DNA of 64,000 nt. Source: Lumbricus rubellus (Eukaryota; Annelida; Clitellata; Crassiclitellata; Lumbricidae). A program made the position numbers and the translations under genes. The notes beneath the pieces are model-generated. The model did no database searches. It worked only from the letters and a program-made list of their open reading frames with translations, and was not told the DNA's origin. Of this stretch, positions 50,405 to 61,134 are shown piece by piece. The stretch spans positions 33,590,910-33,654,909 of the forward strand of contig OX243815.1 in assembly GCA_945859605.1 (NCBI GenBank), in the 5' to 3' direction. How positions within the stretch are numbered: position 1 is the first letter of the stretch; each line of letters starts with the position of its first letter.

Positions 50405-53400
50405 CTTTGCAACAAATAACAACAGATAGCTTTAACTACAATTCACTTATGTTGAAGAAAATATATAATTAGACACAATGTCCAAATAATTGAATTTTTT
50501 TATTTTATGTGATATTCTCTTTTAAAGTAATTAATGTCAAATTTGCCTTTCATCATGCAAGGAGTTTATATGTCCAAGAAATTCCTCTTTCTGTAATAGA
50601 ATGAACAATTTAACTTGCATTGAACACTAGTCTTGTGCACAAGAACTTAGGTTTTCAAAAGCTTGGTTTAACTTTTGAGGCATTTCAGCAATTGTCACAT
50701 GGGTGTGCTGAGCAAACCACATCAAAACGTTTGAGTCCAATCTGAGTATGCAACTATGCATGGTTAACGGTTAGCCTATGTCTTTTACTCTGAACTCAGT
50801 GTCTTGTCTTACTTTATGCTGCTATCAAGGTGCTTTTTAGGTCATTGAAAGCAGTTGAAGAATAAATTGCATGGATCCATCAATCACAGTTTAAAATGTT
50901 ACCTCTGACAAAGAAACAATTCCAACCAAGTGTCCACTGTCTGTAACATACGCATGGTGAAGACTCAGCAGTGAAAAAAGCCAGTGAACCTATCAAAATG
51001 CACATCCATCCTCTTTATTGAATACATTTTTATCATAACCAAAATGCATGTACAAAGCATTTAAATATTAATCACAAGAAAAGTTCTTCTAGTACTGATT
51101 TGGTTTCTTAGTAGAAGAAGGAACACAGGGATGGTATTCAGGTCAGTAATGAATTTTGGGAATATCTTTATTTTTTATGATTATTATCTACATTTAAGCT
51201 GCTAACTTTATGATTCTATTATTACAGAGGTAAATCTTGTTCATTTTCTCCACTAGAGGATATAGTAAAGCTTACTAAGTTACTAAATATCAGTCTGCAA
51301 GTTCAAGACTAAGATACTGAGCCAGTCAATCGTAGCATGAAGTGTAAAAATTTGCAATGCCTACAGATCACACAGCATAATTGTTCATTCTATCCTGTTT
51401 TCCTGTTAAAACATTACTGCAAACATTTAAAACTATGCAATATTTTAAAAAATGAATTTATTTAACACTGAAAAACTAAGTATAAATAATTATTTCCTGT
51501 CTTAATCAAACTTGAAATTTCTCTGTTTAACCTTATAGAGAGATGTTCTGGAAGAAAACTGAAAAGGTGCTGGATCAACAAAGCATTCTTCAAAGTTGAT
51601 TGGCTGATTCAATTCATACAACGTCCACTTCATATCCTGAAGAAATATATAAATACTAGAAGCCTAGGTAATAACAGCACAATTATCAGATTTTGAACAT
51701 GTGAGATTTAGTTTATTTTAGCAACCAAAATTTATCACCTCTGATATTTGTAATTTGGTATTGTGAATTTGTGATTCCATGGATTCATAGCTTTGACTAG
51801 TCTATATAGACTAAGAACACCACTTATTAGGGCCATTTAGCTTACCAGTCTATTGGGGCATAATTATGTCTGATTCTTTGCCTAACTCAAATTGGAATGT
51901 ACATTGATTACAAATTGCGTACAGTGAATGTGAGATACATGGTCCTTTAGTTACCTAATTTAAATACAAGTAGAACAATATTTTCCTGGACTATCATAAA
52001 GCTGTCAAGCAATAGCATGGACATAAGGGTCCTGATGGTGACAGAGATATTTTTATAATTTTCTAATTTGTGAACCACTTGTCTTTCAACAAATTTCTGA
52101 TTAGTCCAAGTTTTCTATGAGGAGGAAGAGGCAGAGACTCTTAAGTTAGTTAGTTACTGATAGACATGTGTCATAGCAAAGATGATTAACATTGCCCTCC
52201 ATCTTTCTCCAGGCTTGGGACTAGCACTACCACACTGTTTCTGACAAGTGGTTTATGTGCAACATTTCTGCCCTGAAATAAAATTATTATAGATCAAACA
52301 ATTCTTTAAATGCAGATGAAATTAGATTTTTTTAGCATGGCTGTCCCACTCTGAAATGAAACCACATATTCGAGCATACATTTTGGCATGTATTGGAACT
52401 GCAATAAGCCTACATTTAGATCACCAGAGATTTACAATTGAAGTTGTACTGTGTATTTCAGCAGCAGTTTCATGTTGTTAGGGGCTGCCCATATACTGCA
52501 TATGCACGGGGGGAGAGGGGGTCGCGGGAATTAGGCGATTTGCATACAGGTGTGTATGGAGGTGGGAGTCTGGGAAAAATGTACGTATGCAAAATATCTC
52601 AAATTATGACAGCCACTTTAGCCTTTTTATAACTCTGTATTATTCTATAGTCGTCCAATGGCATTTTATTGCATTACTAGCTGACCTCGGCCACGTGTTG
52701 CTGTGGCTGAAAAGAGGCTCCCCCTCCCCTTTCCTCCCCTCCCCTCCCCCTCCCCCTCCGCTTTCTTCCCACCGTGTTGCACCGTCCATTCCAAGCCCAA
52801 AGGCCGCTTTGGGAAAAGGCCTAAAAGCGGCCTCTTTGGTAATTTAATCGCGACTCGCTTATGACGTCACAGCACGCCACCTCATTGATGTTTCGTTTGC
52901 TGTGTTTGGAGACAGCCTTTCTGAAATCTGGGAACCGTGTGGGACGTGTTTAATTTGCAAATGGCGGACGAACGGATTGCAAAGTTCACTTTTTGTGGAA
53001 ACGATTGCGTGTTTTCGGATGAAAAAATCTTAAAACACGGTGCTATTTGAATGGAAGGTTTTGGTAAATTTTCAAAAGAATCGGTGCGTGAGTTTCGGCG
53101 TGGTAGTAACAGGAACTATTGGAAAGTTTCATTTTTATTTATATAGATAATTATATTTTGTTCGGATCTAAACAGTAAACCATAACAGTTAACAAATTTC
53201 AGCTAGCAAATATGATGTTTAACAAAAAATAAATAGAAGCCTATGGTAAAATACGTGTCTCATAGATGACTTCAGCTGAACAGCCTTTGTAATGGGGGGG
53301 GTAGAAAAGCTTATTTGTATGTACGCATATGGGGTCAACAAAATTAACCGGGGAGGGAGTCGAAAATATGATTTTTTTGTACGTAATATATGGATGCCCC

Positions 53401-53890
53401 CTTCTAGTTCGTCACTGTTCAGCCTGAAAACAATCTTGCTATTCTATGACAATGATCACCTTTCAATACCTATTGTCTTGAATAAAAGTGCAATAACAGT
53501 TAAGAGAACAAGAAGGTGACCAAATAACTTAGTACACTGAGGGTATGAATAGACTATAGATGAAGAGTGTGACACTTTTAAAAACAAATGTTAAACTACA
53601 AGCTCAATCCAAGACCTTGTAAATTTAGTTTTTTTTAATTGAACACGTGTTTACAAAATCAATTAATCTGGAGAATTTTAAGCTATAAAATTAACCAATC
53701 AGAGGCCTAGTATTACCCTAAGTTAGTACAACTGTACCTACAAAATTTGTGGCACTTGTCACAAAGGGGTTGTGGCAGCACAGTTGGGGGTACCCTATAT
53801 ACAAGTCTTCAGACATCTATAAATAAACGCGGGATTGAGTAGAACTTTTATAAGTTTGTTTGCTTACCTCCATTTCTTCAGCAGATGTAT
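50276..53890 (-). CDS. CLC voltage-gated chloride channel, C-terminal exons only
   Basis: Four exons in phase: 53890-53868, 51636-51532, 50989-50903, 50404-50276. They encode NQPINFEECFVDPAPFQF, then FSLLSLHHAYVTDSGHLVGI, VRRAIQGFL and a basic tail ending ESSPGKKS. This is the linker and second CBS domain of CLC-1/2/K-type channels (VNF..C.IDPAPFQL...LFSLL...AYVT..GRLVGVV.L.EL). CLC proteins are homodimeric anion channels; the cytoplasmic CBS pair controls gating. All membrane-embedded exons must lie further right, beyond or within the Polinton, or be lost. Convergent with the REJ gene. Confidence 0.85.
50903..50989 (-). CDS. CLC exon: CBS2 core
   Basis: Acceptor cattttgatag, donor gtaaca, phase 0-0, 29 codons. 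LFSLLSLHHAYVTDSGHLVG is a near-consensus CLC CBS2 motif. Confidence 0.9.
51532..51636 (-). CDS. CLC exon: linker to CBS2
   Basis: Acceptor atatttcttcag, donor gttaaa, phase 0-0, 35 codons. QPINFEECFVDPAPFQF matches the invariant DPAPFQL region preceding CBS2. Confidence 0.9.
52190..52285 (-). mobile_element. Retroposon fragment shared with 14390-14460
   Basis: The minus strand contains agtgctagtcccaagcctgg, matching the plus strand near 14410. Flanked on the plus strand by unrelated CLC intron. Confidence 0.4.
52479..53402. mobile_element. MITE-like element split by a retroelement insertion
   Basis: The left end ggggctgcccatatac and the right end, inverted, ggggcatccatatatt are similar. G-rich motifs follow inside each end (ggggggagaggggg; ccggggagggagtc). 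The retroelement copy at 52678-53148 lies between them. No convincing target duplication. Confidence 0.5.
52678..53148. mobile_element. RTE/SINE-like retroelement copy 2
   Basis: It begins actagctgacctcggccacg and ends catttttatttatatagat. It matches copy 1 (25689-26366) except for a much shorter pyrimidine tract, with only scattered substitutions, so both copies are fairly young. Confidence 0.8.
53868..53890 (-). CDS. CLC 23-nt microexon
   Basis: Acceptor attattttag, donor gtaagc, phase 1 in, 0 out. It encodes TSAEEME plus two leading bases, like the short acidic linker (..SPEE..) before the CLC CBS2 region. Supported by perfect splice sites and phase; too short for homology alone. Confidence 0.6.
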
Positions 53891-53899
53891 CTAAAATAA

Positions 53900-55380
53900 T
53901 ACAATCAACTACAAGTGCTAATTGCCATCATCTTTGTATTGTATTATTATTTTTATTATTCTTATTATTATATCTGTTTATTAGTAACTTCTGTAGTGTC
54001 TGATAAACAAGGCATCAACCAAATGACACCAAAGCAAAGCTGTATAAGTCTATGAGACAGAAAGACAAGCCTATGGTGGATATGCAATTCAGAGGAAGTA
54101 CACATTTTAGCACTAAGTGGCACGTGCATTGTGCAACTGAGCAGAATGAGTAGATATGGGGAGGAATTTCCAGCTACCTAGAAAAACTTGTTCACTCAAC
54201 ACGGTCCTAGCTTTAGGTGCAAAGGGATGAGCACGTTCCTTGAATTGCTAAGACTGAGGACTAAAGACTGATTTTAAAACCCTGGTTGGCCACAGTTCAG
54301 TGCTGATATGCTACTGTACATAATTATCTCTACGCCTAAGTCCCAATTTGATACTGACCCTCTGCTGCTGCTGAACAGTATGCTAATGCACTGAATTAGT
54401 TACTCGATATATTTTACTGGAGTTATTTTTTCATGTATTGTTACTGTAACTCTAGTGATCTAGTCAAAATTAAAGTTCTGAACCTTCTGGAGAGTGGACA
54501 TTGTAGAGATACCAGTAAGAAGCGAGTTAGAATAATCCAGGTAGGCTAACTGTGATTGCAAGCATATCCTAGCAGACCTAGGTAGCCTAGGTCTAGGCCT
54601 ATATGTAGGCTATATGACGCCTGGTTCTCAGTAAGTCACGTATAGGCTATTCATGTATGTCATTGTATGACGATTTACAAATAGGCCTTCCATTAACATT
54701 GTTAGAAAGGGACATAGTGGAGTTAAAAACAGTATCTCCCCAGGTTTTAAACAAAACTTCTTCATGCATCAGTGTTTAGTAGGCCTAGTGGGCTAAACAA
54801 CATAACCTAATAACTGCTCGGCCTGTAGTAGGCCTACAACATGCATGCATGCATGGTAAAGTAAAAATCAAACACCTGCTTCCGTTTCCTTTTCCGAGAA
54901 TATGAACTTGACTCTGCATTCTTCTGTCGTCTTCTTGTCGTCTTCCTGTTGTACCAAAATTTACGGCAAATGTTTGAGCTACAATTGCCAATAGGAAAGT
55001 ATAAGCTTACACTATGCTATTTAACAGAAGTTTCTTATTGTAAACTGGTTTCAAACTGCGTGCACACAAGTTGGCACAACGGTGCAGATTAAAACCCTGC
55101 GCGTTCATAATGTCGACGATCATTGCCGCGTAGGCCTACGTAGGCTTAGCCTATAATCGTGGAAATGACTACCAGAAGCAAACAATCGTTTTCTTTGTAG
55201 TTAGGCTATTAATCGCACGCGTGAATTACATCTGATTAAAATGGAATCAGAGGCAGAATACTCGTTTTAAACGGAAGGCTCATACTTAAAACTAGTCATA
55301 TAGGCTATTCCAAAAAAGAATTTTAGTGGAGATGGCAAGACTAATGGATCCAGGTTAGTAGAGGCCCAATAAGGCGGCTG
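53900..55380. other. Unassigned stretch left of the Polinton
   Basis: No CLC exon is recognised here. It is rich in the palindrome taggccta and its halves (54580-54680, 55130-55160). A short minus frame with ATG near 54925 and a donor gtgttt was considered but has no homology. Confidence 0.45.
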
Positions 55381-55384
55381 ACTC

Positions 55385-55534
55385 ATTCGACCAGTACAGC
55401 CTTGACTTTCGCCAATTCGACCAGTACAGCCTTGACTTTCGCCAATTCGACCAGTACAGCTTTGACCTTCGCCTATTTGACCAGTACAGCCTTGACCTTC
55501 GGACATTTGACCAATACAGCCTTAAAAATTGAGT
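55385..55534. repeat. 30-bp tandem array, five units
   Basis: Unit attcgaccagtacagcctt... recurs at 55385, 55415, 55445, 55475 and 55505, increasingly diverged. A sixth half-unit (gtttgatcaatactagcc) follows at 55544. A poly(A) run (55597-55635) separates it from the first ORF. Confidence 0.92.
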
Positions 55535-55653
55535 GCCCGCACAGTTTGATCAATACTAGCCTTACTTTTTCAAATTCGATGTCTGGCGTAAAAAAGTAAA
55601 AAAAAAAAAAAAAAAAAAAAAGTAAAAAAAAAAATTTCTCTGGCGTATATAAA

Positions 55654-55812
55654 ATGACTGAAAAAATGGAATATATTACTCGGTCTAAAGACAAGAAATC
55701 CCAATATAAAATGGACTACTCATCGTATAATCTGAAAGAATTAGGCTACGACAAATTCCTAAACAGAGAGGACAAAGAGGATACTCGAGTTTGCGAAAAG
55801 CGGAACTCATAG
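55654..55812 (+). CDS. Short ATG-initiated frame, probable polymerase N-terminus cut off by a frameshift
   Basis: ATG at 55654 follows gtatataaa. The 52-codon frame ends at TAG 55810. Up to about 55740 it reads as a plausible lysine-rich leader (SYNLKE at its end). From there the +1 frame, which is the polymerase frame, continues the similarity to a motif repeated downstream. So a single indel near 55740-55765 probably separates the leader from the polymerase. An alternative is a separate small ORF. Confidence 0.5.
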   Translation: MTEKMEYITRSKDKKSQYKMDYSSYNLKELGYDKFLNREDKEDTRVCEKRNS

Positions 55813-58800
55813 CGTTCATATTGCAGGGAGATCGACTAGGCGCTCGGGCCCCTCGGGTCAACAAAGCACCAGCGCATACTCCCGCCACCGTACGAGAATT
55901 GCGTGAAATTGCAAAAAAGAGAGGACAAAGAGGATACTCGAGATTAGCAAAAGCGGAACTTACGGCATTCTTGTCTACTACTTGGAAATTTTTGAATACG
56001 GGAAAAAATAAAACAGTTTTCTCGGATTGGCTGACTAGTGAGATTAGTCAGTTACCCCCGCAAATAAAACCACCCATTCATAGGTTCAAACTTCGAGAGA
56101 CTGCGACGGCCATCAAAGGGTTTACAAAAAGATACACGATCGATGGCGACAACGGGATCGATGTTGCAACTTTTCTCAAGGCTGTAAGACCGCATGTAGT
56201 TAGGCTGCTAGGGAAAAATCGCGGGGTAAAAGTTCAATTCGATCTCATGTGCGAAATGGAGAAAGTAGATATGAAAACCGGCGAAGTAGTAACGGCTGAG
56301 CCTAATTTCAAATCAAAGAGTGATATTATTTTAGAAGCAACCGATGTGAGGGAAATATATGCCAACGCAGCGGATAAAATTAAGGAGAGCATGGCAAGTT
56401 TTCAGATGCGGGGGAGTAATTGGAGATTCAAAACCGTTTTGAAGTTGGATATCGATACAGTGGTATACAAACCATTGAAAGGAAGTTCTTATATTCCACT
56501 TCCAGATTATTTAGCGAATAAAAAGGCTATTATTAATATGAAGAACGAAGACGATGAATGCTTCAAGTGGTGTGTAACGAGGGCTGTAAACCCAGTCGAC
56601 AAAAATACAGAAAGAATTACGAAAGAATTAATTAGACAGTCTGAGGAACTCAATTGGTCTGGTATCGAATTCCCCGTAGCAGCGGATGCTAATGTGATGA
56701 GTAAGTTTGAGCGAAATAATAATATTAGTGTTAATGTTTTTGGTTACGAGAAAGAAGCGAATGTATTCCCACTATATATATCAAAGCATGAGAATGATAG
56801 GTGTGTAGATCTATTACTCATTTCTGATGGGGAAAAGAAGCATTATTGCTGGATCAAGAATTTTAACAGATTGCTAGCACTACGAACAGAAAAATCCCAT
56901 AATTCAATGCACTATTGCAGAAGATGTTTAATCGGTTTTAGAAAGGTAGAATCGCTTCGCAAACATACTGAGTACTGTTCGCAGCAGGACGCCCAACGAA
57001 TAGAACTTCCGGAACCTGGGACTATGCTAAGTTTTACACATCACTATAGAAAGATGCGCGTACCGTTTGTGTACTTTGCCGATTTTGAGTCGTTCATCAA
57101 ACCTATCGGTACATGCCAGCCCGTTCCTAGCACGTCTTACACCAACAAGTATCAAAAACATACGCCTAGCTCGTTTTGTTATCATTTGAAATGCTTCGAC
57201 GACGATGTTTATTCTCAAGAGCCTGTGAGGTTTACAGCTGAAAACGAAGACGATGATGTTGCTCAGAAATTCATAGACAGTCTCGAAGAAAATGTGAAAC
57301 GAATATATAACCAGTTCAAATTCCCTAAGAAAATGATATTCGGAAAGAAAGAGCAGGAGCTTTTCGACTCGGCTACTGTTTGCCATATATGCGGGGGAGA
57401 ATTTATAGACGATGAAAAACGAGTACGAGATCACTGTCATTTGACTGGAAAATTTAGAGGTGCCGCTCACAACCTTTGTAATCTGAAATTCAAAGTCCCC
57501 AAGTTCTTCCCCGTCGTATTTCACAATTTGACCGGTTATGACAGCCATTTATTTATCAAGAAATTACGAGGTGAACACGGCGAGAAAATCAAATGCATTC
57601 CCTGCAACGAAGAAAAGTATATCTCATTCAGCAGAGAGGTCGTCGTCGATAAGTTTGTAGACGCAGATGGAAAAGAGAGAGAAGTCAAGCGCGAATTACG
57701 TTTCATCGATAGTCTTAGATTCATGCCCCAGAGTCTCGACGTGTTATCGAAAAATCTTCAGAAAGATCAGTGCAAGAATTTAGGGAAATTTTTTGAAGGT
57801 GAGAAGCTGGATCTTTTACTCAGAAAAGGCGTTTACCCGTATGATTACGTCGACGGTGTTGAAAGATTAAACGAAACCGAATTGCCGCCGAAACATGCCT
57901 TCTATTCAAAACTAATCGATTCGGGTATTAGTGGAAAAGATTACGCGCACGCGAAAACGGTATGGGACAAATTTGAATGCAAAACATTACGCCAATATCA
58001 CGACTTGTACAATTTATCGGATGTTCTATTATTAGCAGATGTGTTCGAAAACTTTAGAGACGTCTGTATGAAGCACTACAACCTAGATCCTGCGTGGTAC
58101 TACACTAGCCCAGGACTTGCATGGGACGCGGCGTTGAAGACGACTGGTGTAGAGTTGGAGTTGTTGAGTGACTACGATATGTTGCTGATGATCAAGCAGG
58201 GAATACGAGGAGGCGTCAGCACGATTTCACATCGATACGCGAAGGCGAACAACGAGTACATGGGGGAAGCTTTCAATCCCACCCAGCATTCAGTATTCAT
58301 TCCATACTTGGACGCGAACAACTTGTACGGATGGGCGATGAGCGAACCGTTACCAACTCATGGGTTTGAATGGATGAACGATGACGAATTGAATGATTGG
58401 AGAAACATTACCGAACGAGATGGCGCGGGATGTGTGTTAGAAGTCGATTTAGAATATCCAAAGGAATAGCACGACCTGCATAATGATTATCCTCTAGCTC
58501 CTGAGAGTGTAAAACCTGCGGGATCGAATGTCTCAAAACTAATTCCAAACTTGAATGACAAAGTAAAGTACGTCGTTCATTACGAAAATTTAAAATTGTA
58601 TGAAAGTCTCGGATTGAAAATCGTAAAAATACATCGAGGAATAAAATTCGTGGAAAGTGCCTGGCTGAAAAAGTATATCGATCTGAATACCAACCTGAGA
58701 ACGAAAGCTACGAACGATTTTGAGAAAGACTTTTTCAAGCTGATGAACAATAGCGTTTTCGGTAAAACAATGGAAGCTATCGAGAATCGAGTTGACATAC

Positions 58801-59534
58801 GATTGGTGAGTGATGAGAAGGAAGCTATCAAGCTAGTCGCGAAAACTAATTACGACAGACGAACGATTTTCGATGAAAACCTCATCGCCGTTCACATGAA
58901 AAAGACCAAGTTGTTTTACAACAAGCCGATATATCTAGGGATGTGTATATTAGACGTCAGTAAGACGCTCATGTATGATTTTCATTATAATTACATCAAG
59001 GCCAAGTACGGAGATAGGGCCAAGCTATTATTCACCGATACCGATTCTTTGGCGTATGAAATTAAAACGGAAGACTTCTACAAAGATATTTCCCGCGACG
59101 TCCAAAGTATGTTCGATACTTCAGACTATCCGAGAGATCACCCATCCGGCATAGAAACGGGTGTAAATAAAAAAGTGGTCGGTATGTTCAAAGACGAGGC
59201 CGCGGGAAAACAGATTGAAGAATTTGTCGGTCTGCGATCCAAGTTGTACTCTTACAAAATGGCGGGTGAAGACTACAAGAAATGTAAAGGAGTGAAAAAG
59301 AACGTCGTCAAGAAATCAATCACCCACGCAGATTACAAAGACTGCGTGTTTACGAAAAGACAACAGTCGAGAGCGATGAACGTCATTCGATCCTATCGTC
59401 ATGAAATTTACACCGAAGAAGTAAATAAAATAGCTCTGTCCGCCGACGACGACAAAAGAGTAATAATGGACGACGGGATCCACACCCTAGCCTATGGGCA
59501 CTACACGCTGAAAACTAAACAAAATAAAGAATAA
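55791..59534 (+). pseudogene. Protein-primed family B DNA polymerase, with one in-frame stop
   Basis: This frame lacks an ATG at its start (first codon shown is TTG; the frame opens just after 55731) and is interrupted by TAG at 58467-58469. It then continues in the same frame to 59534 (about 1248 codons). Exonuclease motifs are DFE at 57081, N-x3-YD at 57525 and Y-x3-D at 58008. Polymerase motifs are DANNLYGW at 58311, KLMNNSVFG at 58737 and DTDS at 59037. A zinc/HNH-like segment (CHICGGEF ... RDHCHLTGKF) starts at 57381, as in many Polinton polymerases. N-terminal RGQRGYS motifs occur twice. It replicates the element by protein priming. The stop falls between two usually contiguous segments just before the palm motif B region. 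The catalytic motifs on both sides are preserved, so loss is recent. Confidence 0.93.
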
Positions 59535-59550
59535 TTTACACTAATATAAA

Positions 59551-59880
59551 ATGGATGCGGCAAAAAAAGTGTGTTCTAAATGCAAAATAGAAAAAAGCTT
59601 GGACGAATTTCACAAAGATAACTCACAGAAGAGCGGGTATTACCCCAGCTGTAAAATTTGTAAAAATGCCAAAGTGAAAGAGCTTGCGCACAAATACGCA
59701 AGACAGGAAATTAGGGAGACAAAAGACACAAAAGTTTGCAGCCGGTGTAAGGTAAATCAGAACATATCGGAATACGTCAACAATCGATTTCAAAAAGATG
59801 GAAAGGCGAATGAATGCAAAAAATGTAGACATGAATATTATCTCGCCTGCGTAGAAGCTCGAAAGCTCGTTAGTTTGTAA
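59551..59880 (+). CDS. Double zinc-ribbon protein
   Basis: 109 residues with two copies of a CxxCK ... CxxC ribbon: VCSKCKIEKSLDEFH ... CKICKNAK and VCSRCKVNQNISEY ... CKKCRHEYY. Such ribbons accompany HNH-type proteins in phages and large DNA viruses and probably bind nucleic acid. It starts 16 bases after the polymerase stop, preceded by aatataaaATG, so it is probably an independent transcript or part of a compact cluster. Function unknown. Confidence 0.8.
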   Translation: MDAAKKVCSKCKIEKSLDEFHKDNSQKSGYYPSCKICKNAKVKELAHKYARQEIRETKDTKVCSRCKVNQNISEYVNNRFQKDGKANECKKCRHEYYLACVEARKLVSL

Positions 59881-59902
59881 AACATCTAGATGAAATATTA
59901 AA

Positions 59903-60337
59903 ATGAGCTATACAACTGTGAAAAATATAAATGTCGAAGGCGTAGTCCTCCCGAATCATCCGTTGACAAATTTTGAACTACTAGATGCCGCGAAAAAGCT
60001 CAATATCCCTAATTTCCGGGGAGTATTTCTCAGAGACGAGCTGCCGAAGAAACCTGGCCGGACTGAATGCGGGATATTGAATCTAGACGATTCTAATGGA
60101 ACCGGCTCGCACTGGGTCGCTTTTTCAAAAAACGGCAAGGACAAAATATATTTCGACAGCTATGGTCTGCCCCCTCCTACAGAACTGGTAGAGTATTTAC
60201 AGAGTCCCGTGTACTACAATAGCGAACGCGTGCAGCCCGACAACGAAGTGTTTTGCGGCCATCTATGCCTGCACGTCCTGAAAAAAACATGTAAAGATGG
60301 AGTGAGTTTTCAAGAAGTTATAAACAGCCTGCACTGA
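59903..60337 (+). CDS. Adenain-like cysteine protease (peptidase C5 family)
   Basis: 144 residues. The catalytic His is in GSHWVAF, the acidic residue in YFDSYGLPPP, and the nucleophile in FCGHLCLHVL, in the order and spacing of adenovirus/Polinton maturation proteases. The substrate would be capsid and core proteins such as those encoded on the opposite strand. Intact; preceded by atattaaaATG. Shorter than adenovirus adenain (about 204 residues), as usual for Polintons. Confidence 0.9.
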   Translation: MSYTTVKNINVEGVVLPNHPLTNFELLDAAKKLNIPNFRGVFLRDELPKKPGRTECGILNLDDSNGTGSHWVAFSKNGKDKIYFDSYGLPPPTELVEYLQSPVYYNSERVQPDNEVFCGHLCLHVLKKTCKDGVSFQEVINSLH

Positions 60338-60359
60338 AAATTATATTCAGATGTAAAAA

Positions 60360-61109
60360 ATGCCTGTTGATAAATTTGGACATACAGATTCAGGATCTAC
60401 GCAAAGAGTAATTGCTGGCGGAGTTACTGAAAGTCAAGTAAACAGTACTTTTCTAAGGCTGGATGGAGCAAACCCCGCGACTGGAGATCTAAATATGAGT
60501 GGTCATACTATTAGAGGACTACCTACAACGAATACAGCGAATACAGCGAATACTCTGGAAGCGGGAATAGACGAGGTTGTAAGTCGGGGGCAAGTAATAG
60601 ATTTACTGCGGAATCACGATGACGTCCCGACCGACAATAATCATTTGACGAATAAGAAATACGTCGATGAACAACTTACTTCGAAAGTGGCGATGGTGGA
60701 AGGGCCTGCGGTTAGCGCTTACAGTTCAACTCAACAGGCTATACTCGCTAGAACTCACACTGCAGTTACTTTTGACGTAATAAGATGCGGTACCGCAAGA
60801 CACGGTATTGAACAGGGTATCGGAACGACTTCTTTCTTCCCCAGTAAAGCCGGGTACTATATAGTTTCGGCGTACATAGAATTTTGTAACAATAGTAATA
60901 ACGCGTATGGTACCGTCCACCTGTATAAAAATGGAGCGACGTACATGCAAATTGCGGGCGGAGGGAGCACGAAAGGTTCGCAAAACCATTCAATCGGTAG
61001 TAACATAGTTTTTCTAGACGAGTTCGATTACCTCAGCATACACGCTTTTTCATCCATCGCTACGAACATTTTGTGTAGGGACTTTTCAGCCGCATTCTTA
61101 CGGCCCTGA
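60360..61109 (+). CDS. Fibre-like protein A with C1q/TNF-like head
   Basis: 249 residues. The N-terminal segment (GHTDSGSTQRVIAGGVT) and a linker repeat (LRLDGANPATGDLNMSGH ... NHLTNKKYVDEQL) look like phage tail-fibre shaft motifs. The C-terminal ~130 residues (AGYYIVSAYIEF, VHLYKNG, FLDEFDYLSIHAF) have the strand pattern of C1q/TNF-type trimeric jelly rolls. It probably forms the vertex fibre or other attachment structure. A paralogue follows 25 bases downstream. AATAAA lies just after the stop (61113-61118). Confidence 0.75.
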   Translation: MPVDKFGHTDSGSTQRVIAGGVTESQVNSTFLRLDGANPATGDLNMSGHTIRGLPTTNTANTANTLEAGIDEVVSRGQVIDLLRNHDDVPTDNNHLTNKKYVDEQLTSKVAMVEGPAVSAYSSTQQAILARTHTAVTFDVIRCGTARHGIEQGIGTTSFFPSKAGYYIVSAYIEFCNNSNNAYGTVHLYKNGATYMQIAGGGSTKGSQNHSIGSNIVFLDEFDYLSIHAFSSIATNILCRDFSAAFLRP

Positions 61110-61134
61110 ATTAATAAAAATTATTATATTCAAA

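Noticed and set aside
54785..54991. First exon of the CLC gene on the minus strand
   Set aside because: Its donor phase does not join the microexon at 53890 and it would omit the whole channel body; no sequence similarity.
57027..57548. 173-codon minus frame inside the polymerase
   Set aside because: Antisense shadow of the polymerase reading frame; no start context or homology.
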